The position numbers and the translations under genes were made by a program. From NCBI GenBank assembly GCA_024803745.1, contig JANJXV010000016.1:43964025-44028024 (forward strand): 64,000 nucleotides of DNA. The letters are read 5' to 3'. Shown here one piece after another: positions 11,735 to 22,280 of this stretch; positions within the stretch are counted from its first letter, which is position 1; the number at the start of each line of letters is the position of its first letter. Below the pieces are notes generated by a model, which was not told where the DNA came from, ran no database searches, and saw nothing but the letters and a program-made list of their open reading frames with translations. The DNA is from Megascapheus bottae (Eukaryota > Chordata > Mammalia > Rodentia > Geomyidae).

Positions 11735-11945
11735 GTTGGGAATGGTGTCATGCTTCTGTAATCTAAGCTATGTGAGAAGTACAGGCAGCAGAACCATAGT
11801 TCTAGGCCAGCTCCTGGACATACGTGAGAGCCTGTCCTCTAAATCATTAAATTAAAAGGTCTGGGTGGTAATTCAAGTGGTAGAATACCTTCCCAGCAAG
11901 CACAAGGGCCTGAATTCAAACTCCAATTTCTCCCCCAAAGAAACA
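11735..11945 (+). mobile_element. Composite SINE (B1-like plus ID-like), old copy
   Basis: The left half has GCTTCTGTAATCTAAGCTAT and a 'gttctaggccagctcctggaca' box, echoing the B1 'gcctgtaatcccagcac' and 'ggccagcctgg' segments. The right half has AATTCAAGTGGTAGAATACC, 'ttcccagcaagcacaagggcctgaattcaaactcc', echoing the tRNA-like ID segment 'tggtagagcgcttgcctagcatgcaagaggccctgggttcaatcccc'. The central linker is A/T-rich. Many substitutions make this one of the older SINEs here. Confidence 0.7.
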
Positions 11946-14900
11946 ACGTTCAAACACAAGCACTCCAGAACGCATTGGAAGCTGCTCTAGAGTTCTCAGG
12001 CAAAGCAGAGTCTCGCCATCTCATCTTCAAGAGCCAACCTTAGGATTTCCCGGCTTGTGTCCAATCAGAGGTAAGAGACCATTCCAGAAATGACCATCGT
12101 GCCCTGACTAGATATGTGTAAAGGAAGTAAAGCACCCAACCCTACAGTGGGCCTACCGTGTCTCCAGTTCTTACAGACGTGCACAAACAAGGTCATTTAG
12201 TAATGGGGTCCATCAACCCTTTCCATTAAAACGAAAATTAAAAAGTTTTCTTGAAGAAGACACCTGGACATTAGCTGGAATGTAGGAGTGTCCTATGACC
12301 TCAATGATATTCATACCCTAAGTCCTGGACCAGGGAACAAAAGGGCCAGCACAGCCGTGATGTAGGTTAGAGACCTCAAAACAGATTGGATGGAAGCGTC
12401 CAGAGCTGCGGGGATGGATTCTTCACTGTCCTTCACGGTGGGAGGAATGGTAACAGCCTGGTGCTAAGGAGAAGAGGCTGGCCATTAGCTGGGAGTGGTG
12501 ATGGTGCTGGTGGTGGTTGGCTCCATTCAGGCAGCATAAGGAGGTGTGGCGGTGAGGGCCACACGTGAGGGTTTTCCTGTGCGAGAGTGCCCACACCCTC
12601 GCATGCATAGAAATGATGCGTGGCTGCTGTGTCAGATCACGGGAATTCAGAATATGTTTTTTAAAGTAACAGGAATGCGAGTTTTATAAGGTGACTTCTA
12701 CATCCAAATCTACTAGGGAAACGTTAGTTTGGATAGAAAGAATATAAAGATGTCACTAATAGAACAAGGGAATGGTGGCCCTGAGGCCAGTAGAAGGAGA
12801 CGAGAGAGACAGGAGGAGGAAGAAAATGGAAGGAAACGAAGCGGGTTTATACAACTGCCAACATTATGGACAAAAACGTTGATACTATTGCAGAAGCAAG
12901 GGGAAATTTATATAAGGAGTTAGCATTTGTAAACTCAATGAAGAGACGTCCACAGCGTGACGATACCTCTGCTATCTGCCTTCTTACGTTGGCTTGTGTC
13001 CAAGAAGAAGTACAAATCCAAATAGGCAAGCTCTGGTTTAAGAGATACTAAAATGGAGCTGCTCCTTACACATTCTGTTAACTACGTCTGATAATAAACA
13101 TTCTGTGTCGTTTTAAAAGCTCAGGGCATGGACACAGTGGGTCTTCGTAGCTTCAAAATCTTGGTTTTGTTGAGAGCTGATGTCTGTTCTTGCTTCACTT
13201 CTTTTCTCAATATTCATACTTTCCTCAGTGTTCCCTTTTCAGGAGGTTTTGTTGTTTTATCTGTGAGGAGTGACCTCTTATTTCATTACGTTTAGAGTCC
13301 CATGAAGGTTTTCTTTAGAAAGATAACACCTGTCCATAGTGGAAAGAAATGTATTCTATCCTTGAACTGAGCTATTTTCCAGACTAGATTCTTATTTTGA
13401 AAGATTTATAATTCTTATTCTAGTCTTTTAAAACCTAGAAGTCTCCCTAAAGTCAACTTGGAAAACAAATGTAATGAAAGTAAAATTTCTGTATGATGTG
13501 AAAATATACTTGAAATGTATAATAATTAAAATAATGTTTGTATGACATCAATAACTAACCAATTAGCTGGAATATTTTTAAAGGTTTGTTGTAAACACCC
13601 ATCAATCCACCTGCCCATCAATCCATCTGTCTTGGATCTCTACTCTGCATCTAATCACTGTTCATTATTTCCTTCCTGATCTGTCACTCCTGTGATATTT
13701 CTAAGTCATTCAGAAGGCAGCTCTTTTTCCCTGGCGGATATGAAATGGGAAGGAGAGCCATCGATGATACCTGCTTTATCTAAGTAGATGCTTCCAGGGG
13801 CCACTGCCCACGGCCCCTCTGAACAGCAAAGCTCCAGGACAGAAGGAACATGATGTGAAAGTGTTTCCACTATGGATCCAGTACGCCTGGAGCTGGCCCT
13901 GTCCCTTAGCCTGTCAATCAGACTGGCTGGGAAAGTCTCCTTCTATTCACACAGGCCAGTGTGCCTCACACTGTGCTTAACTGGTTTACTTTTCCAAATG
14001 ACATTTTTAAAAAGCAGCACAGGGATCGTCTTCACTAATTTAATTCATAGCCACACACTTTGTCGGAAGGGAATGACTCAGTCTGCACGTGTCTTCATGT
14101 ACCTGTGTGGGCGTTACCACATGTGGCACATTCTATGCCATCCCTGGTTTAACTCCTGGTCCCCGTCCCTCCAATCTGTCGGCCCCCACCTCAATCCCAG
14201 GAAGTCTCTCCTCTGTTTTTTGCTCCTATAGATGAGCCTTTGGGGGCACAGCTTGCCGCTGAAATCACGGGGTGAGCGGGCCAGCCTGCCCACGTGGTGG
14301 CATGTGACACCACTTCATTTTCATCATTATCAGGTAATATTCCAGCGCATGTCTGTATCTCATTCCTCATCTCCATTCCGCAGCTAACAGCCCCTTGGAT
14401 CACAGAAGAAAGACTCGAGAATAAAATATTGCCCAAGCCCTACATCTTATAATTTTATTTTTCTCCCCCTAGCCCTGAAACCATCCGGACCTGCAGTGAG
14501 CACTCGTTACCACCGTTCCAGTCCTGAGTGGACACTATTTGCTGCCCAGAGCAGGTGACTAGTGAAGACAAAGACCCTCACTCCAGAGTCCACAGCAAAC
14601 CTCTTATCTTCTGGAGCCTCGTCCTGCATACTGGACATCAATGTGACAACCACGGCATGTTGGCTCCTCCTAATCCTCCAGGTCCTCCTGACGCCATCAG
14701 GTCCATGATGGTGGTGGTTAAACAGCCCCATGTGTCCAGATCTAAAGAGAAAGATGCATTGTTAACGAGGTGCTCCTGGGTACATCTGCTTGCTCTGCAT
14801 TCTGTCGGCATCTCACTGTAGGGTTGGCACCTATAATCACTGAGTGTTGAATGGGAGACAAGGCAGAAGTTGCTGTCTCGCTCCCAGCTCTGCTGGGGTG

Positions 14901-16539
14901 AGGGCCACCATTCAAGAGTGACCTCTGAATGCTATAAAGCATAAGACAGAAAGACTGCTACTAAAGGCGTCTTCCCCAGTTAATGGAATGGCTACTCTTC
15001 CTTCCTTCTATGATGCGCTAGTAGGCACCGTTCATCCAGACAAAGGGCCTACCACAAGCTCTCTGTCTTAAACATTCATTTCTTGAGGGAATATCTTAAA
15101 AATAGTAACTCTTTGCCAATATATGTATATATTTCCTCCCTTCTCATGTGCGTAGAACTGGTCTGATATTGGATCAAGGATCCGCCATTTGTCTAGCACA
15201 AATCACACTGTGTGTCTGGCACACACCTTTTGTGGCCCTTTGTGTAGACCAGCACAAAACACCCAGCTCCAGGTGACAGGTTCCAGATCTGACGCTGTCT
15301 CTGGGCTTTGAGCTGCAGGCACTGACAACTGCTCAGTGTGTCCCTCACTCCCAGAGCAGGAAGAGCAACGATGTTTATGTGATGCAACATGTAAAATATT
15401 TATACTTTGGCTTCAGCACAAACTGACTGTCACTCGAATCAGAAAGGACTGAACTCGGTAAAGACCAGCGACGCTCTCAGAGTCCTGCAGCTCGGCAGGA
15501 AAAGGCCAACACAGTACAGGAAGCGATAGGCTTGAGTATGTCTTGTGATTGCACCAAAGTCAGTGTTGCATGTGCTTTTTTCTTAGATAGTCGTGGGAGA
15601 GGTTTCAAATGTGCTGGCTTCTCTAAGCTTTGTCAAATTATCAGGAAGGACAAAATGTACACCTTTCTGATGGCTGCCCTTATCTTTAGAATGGAAAAAT
15701 CTCTTCTTTTGACAAACCATCCTTTCACGAGTAACCTCTTCAATAGCACTTAGTTATCATTATTAATAAATTGTTACGGTACTAAATTATATTTTAAACA
15801 TTTTATTAAATGCAATTCTCATGTACTTAAAATAAATTGCAAAGCTGGCTTTTTCCCATGGCATTTAATATCTATAGAATGACACAATGTGCTTTTAATA
15901 TATTTAATGTTATATACCTTGGAAACCTAAGTGTGTTGTACTTTTATGGAACTTACTCCATATTCTTTTCTGTATGGAAACTGTATCGCATTTTACTATG
16001 GGTTCATTGTGGACTGCCATTAGGAAATAGAGCCTGGCAAGTGGGAAGTTTCAGAGTCTAAAACATTAAGTGTGGGGGAGGGGAGGAGACAGCATTATGG
16101 AACATCAAGCATCTAATTGAATCTGACAAAAGCAAGGGGAGAGAGTCTCGGGGCGGCTGTAGTGGCACTCACATTTGCATTGACATTATAACAGTCCTAA
16201 TGCAAGCACACGAGACACTTCCACTGACAAAGAGAGACTTCTCCCTGACATCCTGCCGCTTTCACACTTTCTTTGGACATGCCATCACTGTCACTCAAGA
16301 TAAAGATGAAAATATTATGAAAAACATCTTCAGTCCATGCTTATTAGATACTTTTCCATGGCTGAAAGATGGCGGTCGTTTTCAATAGCTTCTTTTTTTT
16401 TTAAGCTGCAAAAATCTTCTTTATTTGATTCCCTAGGAAAAAATGGAGCCATCGCTGTATTCTCAAGCCTTAAAACTGTTTTGTAAAAAGAAATTGAAAA
16501 TTGATTTTTTAAGAAAAAAATGTATTTTTTTTGCATAGA
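11946..16539. other. Long unique noncoding stretch
   Basis: About 4.6 kb without a confident interspersed repeat. Local features: a purine-rich run at 12790-12835, a short imperfect CCATC/CAATC repeat at 13597-13630, an AT-rich block at 15720-15960 and homopolymeric A/T runs at 16388-16540. No gene, splice or promoter structure recognised; frames of up to 119 codons are unremarkable. For so long a stretch, scarcity of recent insertions may mean constraint or simply old repeats I cannot recognise by eye. Confidence 0.5.
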
Positions 16540-16720
16540 TCCTTAAGGCAAATGCAATTATGGTACTTTTCATTTTTTGAAGCAGCTGTAAATCTTTCTG
16601 GTCAGGTATGTTAGGTTAAAAATGTGTCCCAAGTGAGCCAAACAATTTGTGAATGGGAAGGAGCCACCAGACCCCATGATTACAGTTATGAACCAAATTA
16701 CCAGCCAATTCAAGGAAGTT
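16540..16720. promoter_or_regulatory. Candidate conserved noncoding element
   Basis: Repeat-free AT-rich block with ATGCAATTATGG, CAGCTGTAAATC, CCAAACAATTTGTGAATGGG, ATGATTACAG and GAACCAAATTACC. The mix of homeodomain-like TAAT/ATTA cores, an E-box (CAGCTG) and an unbroken unique texture suggests a regulatory element. Motif evidence only. Confidence 0.28.
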
Positions 16721-18329
16721 AAGCAATCACATTGCGAGGGTGCAATTCTTCGTCTCAGTGTTTGCTCTTTAATCAGCCTGAGATGGAGCCCAGACTCCAG
16801 AACAACAGAAGGACTTCAGAACCTAACACCCATCTTGGACGCTGCCTAGCAACTGAGCTTCCTGGCAACAGGGCTGGTCAGGCCCGGGCTTGTCCTGGAG
16901 ACTCCTGGCTGCGCCCTGATGACAGCCCGGCTGCTCTCTGGGTCAACACCAGACACGGAGTCTGATCTCCTCTCTTCTGTCTCTTTTCAGAAGGCACATC
17001 TCAGTCTAGGGCTCTCCAGCCTCATCAGTCGTAACTAGGGACCCAGGCTTTGCTCAACCACGGAACATGTGTGGGATCTTTTAAGCCTTTCTAATATCAT
17101 CACGTCCCCATTGATGGGATGGTAAATTGTTCTCACTTCTTGATTCAGTACCTAGACACCAGGAGCTTGTCAAGCCTCAGCTCCACATGTAAACCTGTTG
17201 TAGACAGGATTCGTCAGAGAATTGACATGGCCTCTGAGAGGAAGAAGCAAGGCCACAGAAAGGATGGCCCCACATGGCATTCATGCTATACAGAACAGAA
17301 TGAAGAAACAAGGTTCCACTCAATGAGGACAGACAAGAGTGGGCGGTCCTGGGAGACATTGCTTTTGTTTCTGTTCCTTTGGGAAGGATGCCTGTAAACA
17401 GGGAGGGAAGCGTAGAAGAGCTTCCCAGCATGTCATAGACCAACACGCTGGGGTAACACAGAAGCCAGCATTCAATAGGAAAATCACCTTTTATTCAAGT
17501 GAGAAACTCGTACCAAGTATAAAGAGGGATCTAGTAACCATCCTGGATGTTTAAAAACAGCAATTTCACATTACAGGTTAAAATTTGCTTAGTTGTAACA
17601 TCCTCAATATTCCTAAACCCTCAGCCTAGGTACCAAATAAATAGGCGAAAAATGGAAGTTGAGTCAATTCATTTATAGAATTTTCTCCTTTGTCTTAGTC
17701 TGTTGCATAAGAAATGTTTAAGGTAACCAATTAGTTACGTGAAGTAGAAGCAGGGGAGAACCACAGTCAATTCTTGTCATCTAGAGACCTAGACAGAAGA
17801 AGATGGAGTCCTTGATTGTGAGGTAAACTGGAGAGATGTGAGTTCTAGCAGAGAGGAAAATTGTCCTATTAAAAAGTGAGCCAGGCTCTCTTTAAATCCC
17901 CCTAGATAAGCAGAAAGCATCTTCAAAGCAAGAGTGGATGGGATTGAACATGGGAAAACCATCTTAAATGTCTCTAAGTTGCTCATAAACTTTTCACAAA
18001 TTATGATCACTGTTTTTATTATTTTACTATTAGTATTATTATTAAATTATTTGTCAGTACTCGTGGTTGAATCTGGCATCTCACACTTGCTAAGTGCCTA
18101 CTCCAGCCCTAGCCATGGCTAATTAGTATTTAAGCAGCCTCCTTTTCCTCAAGTGCATTCTTGGGAAGTAGCTAGGCTGGCAGGAACAAGCCAGGGCACC
18201 CAGCTGCCCACTGGAAAGGGACTCCGCAAGCTCCTCTGCTCCGCCTGGCCTGGACCCACAATTTCCTAATCATCTCAGGCCTCCACGCAGCCAGGATTAC
18301 CAGCTCGAGCCGCCGCCACCCAGCTCACA
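16721..18329. other. Unique noncoding sequence
   Basis: No repeat or gene recognised. GC-richer at 16780-16970 and 18180-18320, AT-rich at 18000-18060. Confidence 0.5.
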
Positions 18330-18465
18330 ACGTGCTTTTTAAATTAAATATAACGAGTGGAGGAACTGGCTTTTAATGTTTCCGTCATCTAGGCACAGAA
18401 CTTATTTAGCCTTTTGAACTAAAAATAAACATCATCTTGTACGACACACCATTAATCCACCCAAC
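18330..18465. promoter_or_regulatory. Candidate conserved noncoding element
   Basis: Short AT-rich repeat-free block with TTTTTAAATTAAATATAACG, CTTTTAATGTTTCC, CTAAAAATAAAC (MEF2-like CTAAAAATA) and CACCATTAATCCACC. It sits between GC-rich flanks, so the AT-richness is local. Motif evidence only. Confidence 0.25.
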
Positions 18466-18554
18466 ACTCTGAAATGTGTCTTCTGGTGCCTCTCAGCTGC
18501 CCATGCAGCTACCTGTCCCTGGCTCCTCTGTCACACTCTTGCTCTCAGCAGACA

Positions 18555-18780
18555 CTTGGCCTTCTATCTGTTAAGCATCACTCAGGCACTGTGCTGGGAG
18601 ATAAATAAGCCCCTGTCTCTAAGGTGCACAGATCAGATGGACACTGAAATGTAAACAATTAGTGGAAAGCAGAAGAAGTGGGAAAGGGGCACTTGAAGCC
18701 CCAGAGACATCAGGGGAGAGGGAGTGGATCTGGACGAGCCTCAGGGATGGATGGAGAATTTCTGAGTGTACAATGTGGGG
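18555..18780. mobile_element. Possible ancient interspersed repeat (L2/MIR-era)
   Basis: The order 'atcactcaggcactgtgctgggag', AATAAGCCCCTGTCTCTAAG, 'gtgcacagatcagatggacactgaaatgtaaacaatta' and later 'gggagagggagtggatctggacgagcctcagggatggatggag' recalls a common old mammalian repeat: a 'ccaggcactgtgctaggtgctggggata...ccctgccctcaaggagctcacagtct...gtaaac' phrase. I cannot name the family reliably. Confidence 0.35.
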
Positions 18781-18871
18781 CTGGGTCTTGCCACAGGAGA
18801 AGCGAGGCCCATCTGTGCTGTGGAGGCCCCGGGTGTGACAGGGAGAGTTCCACCAGGGAGGCAGAGCAAGT

Positions 18872-19166
18872 GGGGTGCACACGTGTGTGTAAGCACAGTG
18901 TAACTCACACGTGCATGTACAAGGACCACTTGCACGTGTATGTACATGCATGCACAGAGAGACATACACACAGATGTGCATCTGCATAAATATGATGTGA
19001 ACACACACATGCACACACCAATATACATAGTTATGTGCACGTGGCACATGTGTGCATAGATACACTTTGTGGAAGCACACACATATGTATGTATGATCAT
19101 GTTACAAGCATGCACACAAACATGACTATTATTATTATTATTGTGTGTGTGTGTGTGTGTGTGTGT
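18872..19166. repeat. Imperfect alternating purine-pyrimidine tract ending in (ATT)n and (GT)12
   Basis: About 240 bases are built from broken CA, TG, CG and TA dinucleotide steps (CACACGTGTGTGTAAG, TTGCACGTGTATGTACATGC, ATGTGCACGTGGCACATG, ATACATAG). An (ATT)n run at 19127-19142 and a pure (GT)12 at 19143-19166 follow. It looks like an old TG/CA array worn by substitutions next to a younger pure core. Alternating sequence of this kind can adopt Z-DNA. The 153- and 170-codon frames here, rich in His/Cys/Val/Thr, are translations of the repeat, not genes. Confidence 0.85.
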
Positions 19167-20169
19167 TTTAAGGTGGTGGTCTGGGCACCTTCTCTGATGC
19201 AGTTTTGGAAGCCAGTGACACAAAGCAGCATCTGTAGATCTTCGTGTTGGCACCTAACCCGGAGCTTGAGTGTTCAGCTGAAGCCAGGGAGGGAAGAGGG
19301 CGGTGGGCTGAGGACAGTGGGAGCACAGTGGGTCCCAGGCCTGCTGTAATCCACAGGGTCAGAAATTCCCCCCGGGCCTTGCTGTCTCTGCCTTTGACGA
19401 GGTGACCTGCACAGGCCGGGGCCTTCATCGTGCAGCCAGGCACACTCATGTGTATATGCATGGCCACAGTAGGTGCCGTGGGGCACAGGCACATACACAG
19501 CCATGCTGGGGTGCACAGGGACCCGGCACAGCCAGCAGGAAGTGAGAAGAGCCTGGGAAGGTAGAGAGAGCCGCAGGCACAGTACGGCTGCCTGCAGTCC
19601 TAGCAGGAAGGTCTTGGGTGAGCAACTGGGTGCAAGCTGCCCCCCAGCTCCACTTCCTGAGACCCCTATTATGGCCTCCCTAGGGGACACGCCCTAAGGG
19701 AAATGGCCAGGATGTGCTGAGCCTGGTCTGCAGACGCAGGCCACAGCCAGAACCTTGGGTGAACAGAAGGCATTTGCTGTGAGAGTGAACCAGGTTGGTG
19801 GGCCAGCACAGCTGAGCTGGGGCACCGAGCACGGCCTGGAGCGTCCCCAGAAGTGGATTAGATGCTCTCAGAAGAGCATGAAGGCTGGGAGGTGGCGGGA
19901 GATGGGGTGGAAGGGCAGAGGCTGGCAGCTGTCACCTGGCAGTGAAGAACTAGTCCCTGCCCTGGACAAACACAGTCCATGTCTGCCTCAGGGCATCTGT
20001 CGCCAGACCTCTGTCTGCGTGGCTCCTTCATTTCTCCCCGGCAGGCTCAAGCCCAGAGCCTCTGCTTTAACACTCCGACTCCATGAATAAACCAGTAGAG
20101 AGAGGGAAAGCCTGGGGGAGAGAAGAGATCTGACTCTGTCCAATACTATGCCACATCCCGGCAGCCCCG
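19167..20169. other. Unique GC-rich noncoding sequence
   Basis: No repeat or gene recognised. Overlapping frames of 104-138 codons on both strands have no recognisable domain. Confidence 0.5.
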
Positions 20170-20420
20170 CGTCTTCTGTGTTATCAAACAAATTGATTTT
20201 AACCTATTGTATTTCCACTTGTTCACCTCCATCGCCTATTGACAGAGGGTGGCGGTCTATGCAGAGATCACCCATCGAGCACCGTGTTTAAAGACTCCTG
20301 ATCCGTAGGTGTCATGAGATAACAACAGGACAATTTCCCAGGACTGCTAGGAAGCAGAAAACCAAATTGCAGAAGCATGAGTTACCAAAAATATCGAATT
20401 ATCCCTTGGAATTTTCCATA
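20170..20420. promoter_or_regulatory. Candidate conserved noncoding element
   Basis: Repeat-free AT-rich block: TTATCAAACAAATTGATTTT, AACCTATTGTATTTCCACTT, TCGCCTATTGACAG, GGTGTCATGAGATAACAACA. It keeps CpGs (TCGCC, CATCGAG, CACCG, TCCGTAGG) in AT-rich context and contrasts with GC-rich sequence on both sides. Conservation is an inference. Confidence 0.28.
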
Positions 20421-20980
20421 GCCTCCTTCCTTTAATTTGATTTGCTTGAAAGCCACGAACGTTCCTGTTCATGGAATTGTGTGGTGTGGCTGTCACTGCC
20501 ACAGACTTTCTAGATGGGCCAGCACACACACACAGACACATACGCATGCACATGCACACACACCCCTACATGAATGTATTCCTACTTTCTGGTGATGGGG
20601 AGGGTGAGAAATCGTGCAGACAATTCTTAGTTCTTACCCATCCCCCATCTCCCTGCATTCAGCCAGGAGAATCTGCTTGTCTCTTAGATTTCCTCTGAGA
20701 TCCTTTTCAGTTGTGGACTGTGTGGCTGGATCAATTCTAAATGTGTTTAATGATGTTAGAGGCTGAGAAAGAGTGTCCAGTCCCCACACAGGCAGTCATG
20801 GAGACGGGCCGAGGGCAAGGACACACGTGTCTTTCCCCGGCTCTGCATCTGCTCCAGATCTCAACCTCCCACCAGAAAAGTGGATGTGAGAGCCGGGCCT
20901 GCGGTGTGGCACCAACAATGGAAGCGAGGTGTGAGCCGTCCCTGCAGGCTGTACATGGAGCCGCAGCAGAACCATCAGGA
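20421..20980. other. Unique noncoding sequence
   Basis: No gene recognised. A short imperfect CA-rich run lies at 20522-20570 (ACACACACACAGACACATAC and following). Confidence 0.5.
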
Positions 20981-21183
20981 CAGAAGGTGGCTCAGTGGTA
21001 GACAGCTTGCCTAGCATGCATCAAGACCTGGGTTCAATTCCTCAGAAACACATACACAGAAAAGGCTGGAAGTTGTCTGTGGCTCAAGTGGTAGAGTGTT
21101 AGCCTTGAGCAAAAGAAGTTTAGGGACAGTGCCCAGGCCCTAAGTTTAAGCCCCAAGAGTGGCAAAAAAAAAAAAAAAGAAAA
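20981..21183 (+). mobile_element. Dimeric ID-type SINE (IDL-Geo-like)
   Basis: The left half is tRNA/ID-like: GGTGGCTCAGTGGTAGACAG, CTTGCCTAGCATGCATCAAG, CCTGGGTTCAATTCCTCAG, containing Pol III A-box-like (TGGCTCAGTGG) and B-box-like (GGTTCAATTCC) segments. The linker has CACATACACAGAAAAGGC. The right half has GTGGCTCAAGTGGTAGAGTG, TTAGCCTTGAGCAAAAGAAG and GCCCTAAGTTTAAGCCCCAA, then (A)15. A long pure A-tail points to a fairly young copy. Confidence 0.9.
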
Positions 21184-21664
21184 CACGACTCAATCATTCT
21201 TGACCAACCATACTTCCATTTTGTATTACCTGGTGTTTAGGTGGTCGAATACTTCAAGACAATTAGTGAAATCCAGGCAGTGTTTTATAGTAAATTAATT
21301 CAGTCTTCCTTTAGAGAGGAAATCTTTCTTTTCCACTCCCCACCTCCCCACTCTAGCTCATGCTTGTCCGTTCACAGTAGCCTGGCTCTGACGGGCCTGG
21401 CTACCTTTGCATTTGGAAAGCTCTGCCACAAGTAAAGCGCCTTAGAAAGCTCTTAAGACATACAGCAAGTTCCCCAGATGCTCCAGTGGTGGACAGGTCC
21501 ATGCTGGTCGGGCAGGGCTCTGACCAGCACACCAGGAGTCCAGAGCAGATCAGCAGTGACCATCTCCAGGTCTCAGCGGGGTCCCTGGCCAGCCGGTCAC
21601 TCCCTCCACCCCCAGAAGGAAAGGTAGGGGAGGAGAGACGGGACAAATGATGAACACGAGAGAG
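21184..21664. other. Unique noncoding sequence
   Basis: No repeat or gene recognised between the upstream SINE and the LTR. The 138-codon minus frame at 21401-21817 crosses the LTR boundary, so it is an accidental frame. Confidence 0.55.
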
Positions 21665-21670
21665 CTGGTG
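21665..21670. repeat. Target-site duplication, left copy (CTGGTG)
   Basis: CTGGTG directly abuts the LTR's TG terminus at 21671 and recurs directly after the CA terminus at 22275-22280. Six-base duplications are typical of class II (ERVK/beta-like) proviruses. Confidence 0.75.
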
Positions 21671-21829
21671 TGTCGGGGTCCTTCGTCCCCGGTCCCCCTC
21701 GGCTAGTAGGAGGGATAGGGAAAAACACGCCCCGACCAGGCCAAGCCGAGAGAGGCAGGGGCCCAATGTCCTCCCGTACCCGACCTTCCTACCCTGGAGC
21801 CTGAACAGAGACGCCACGCAGCTTCATCA

Positions 21830-21850
21830 AGGCAGGAAGCTCTAGGCAGG

Positions 21851-21857
<7 letters not shown>
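21830..21857. repeat. 14-bp tandem duplication in the LTR
   Basis: AGGCAGGAAGCTCT occurs twice with no gap (21830-21843 and 21844-21857), running straight into the (TC)n array. It is probably replication slippage beside the microsatellite. Confidence 0.9.

Positions 21858-21935
<78 letters not shown>
21854..21935. repeat. (TC)41 microsatellite
   Basis: An uninterrupted 82-base TC array. It lies where the A-tail of the adjacent minus-strand SINE should be, so it probably replaced or grew from the SINE tail as (GA)n in SINE sense. Pure and long, hence likely polymorphic. Polypyrimidine-polypurine tracts of this type can form triplex (H-DNA). Confidence 0.97.
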
Positions 21936-21938
<3 letters not shown>

Positions 21939-22122
21939 AGTCCTGTGCTTGAGCTCAGGGCCTGGGCACTGTCCTTGGACTTTCTCAAGGCTAGAGCTCT
22001 ACCACTTGAACCTCAGCACCACTTCTGGCTTTTTTCTATGTATGTGGTACTGAGGAATCGAACCCGGGTCTTCATGCATGCTAGGCAAGCACTTTAACCA
22101 CTAGGCCAAACTCCTGCCCCCC
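21936..22122 (-). mobile_element. Dimeric ID-type SINE nested in the LTR
   Basis: Reverse complement of the window's main SINE: plus-strand GAGCTCAGGGCCTGGGCACT, GGCTAGAGCTCTACCACTTG, CTATGTATGTGGTACTGAGG, AATCGAACCCGGGTCTTCAT, GCATGCTAGGCAAGCACTTT, CCACTAGGCCAAACTCCTGC. Both halves are complete. It sits a few bases downstream, in LTR sense, of the LTR AATAAA, so it inserted after the LTR. The 3' tail is (GA)n instead of (A)n. Confidence 0.93.
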
Positions 22123-22274
22123 CCTCTCTTTATTCCCTAAATCCCTCCTCCTTATATTGGGTGAGGGAGCCTATCAGTATACAAGATGGACAGGACAAGG
22201 AGGTCCACGTGTTTTATCCCTACTACAAGCCTCAGCAGAAAGTTATTAGACACGGCGTTACTCGGCCCCCAGCA

Positions 22275-22280
22275 CTGGTG
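22275..22280. repeat. Target-site duplication, right copy (CTGGTG)
   Basis: Identical to 21665-21670 and placed immediately outside the CA end of the LTR. Confidence 0.75.

Larger units (their letters stand above)
21671..22274 (-). mobile_element. Solo LTR, class II ERV-like, interrupted by a SINE
   Basis: On the minus strand the element opens TGCTGGGGGCCGAG and closes GACCCCGACA, giving TG...CA ends, and is bounded by an identical 6-bp duplication. Inside, in sense order, are CCAATATAAG (TATA-like, about 22151-22160), AATAAA (about 22129-22134) and a CpG-rich U5-like part (21671-21830). Removing the nested SINE and the (TC)41 tract leaves roughly 335 bases, within the range for rodent ERVK LTRs. 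There is no internal viral sequence, so this is a solo LTR left by LTR-LTR recombination and encodes no viral protein. The family name is not determined; the ERVK assignment rests on duplication length and the GGGGGCCG-type start. Confidence 0.8.

Noticed and set aside
12270..12400. Resemblance to an old mammalian repeat phrase (ATATTCATACCCTAAGTCCT, 'aaaagggccagcacagccgtgatgtagg').
   Set aside because: Partial similarity to a 'ttcatgtcctaatccctggaa...aaagggactttgcagatgtg' type repeat; too diverged to name by eye.
18619..19253. 153- and 170-codon frames rich in Cys, His, Thr and Val.
   Set aside because: Translation of the alternating CA/TG tract.
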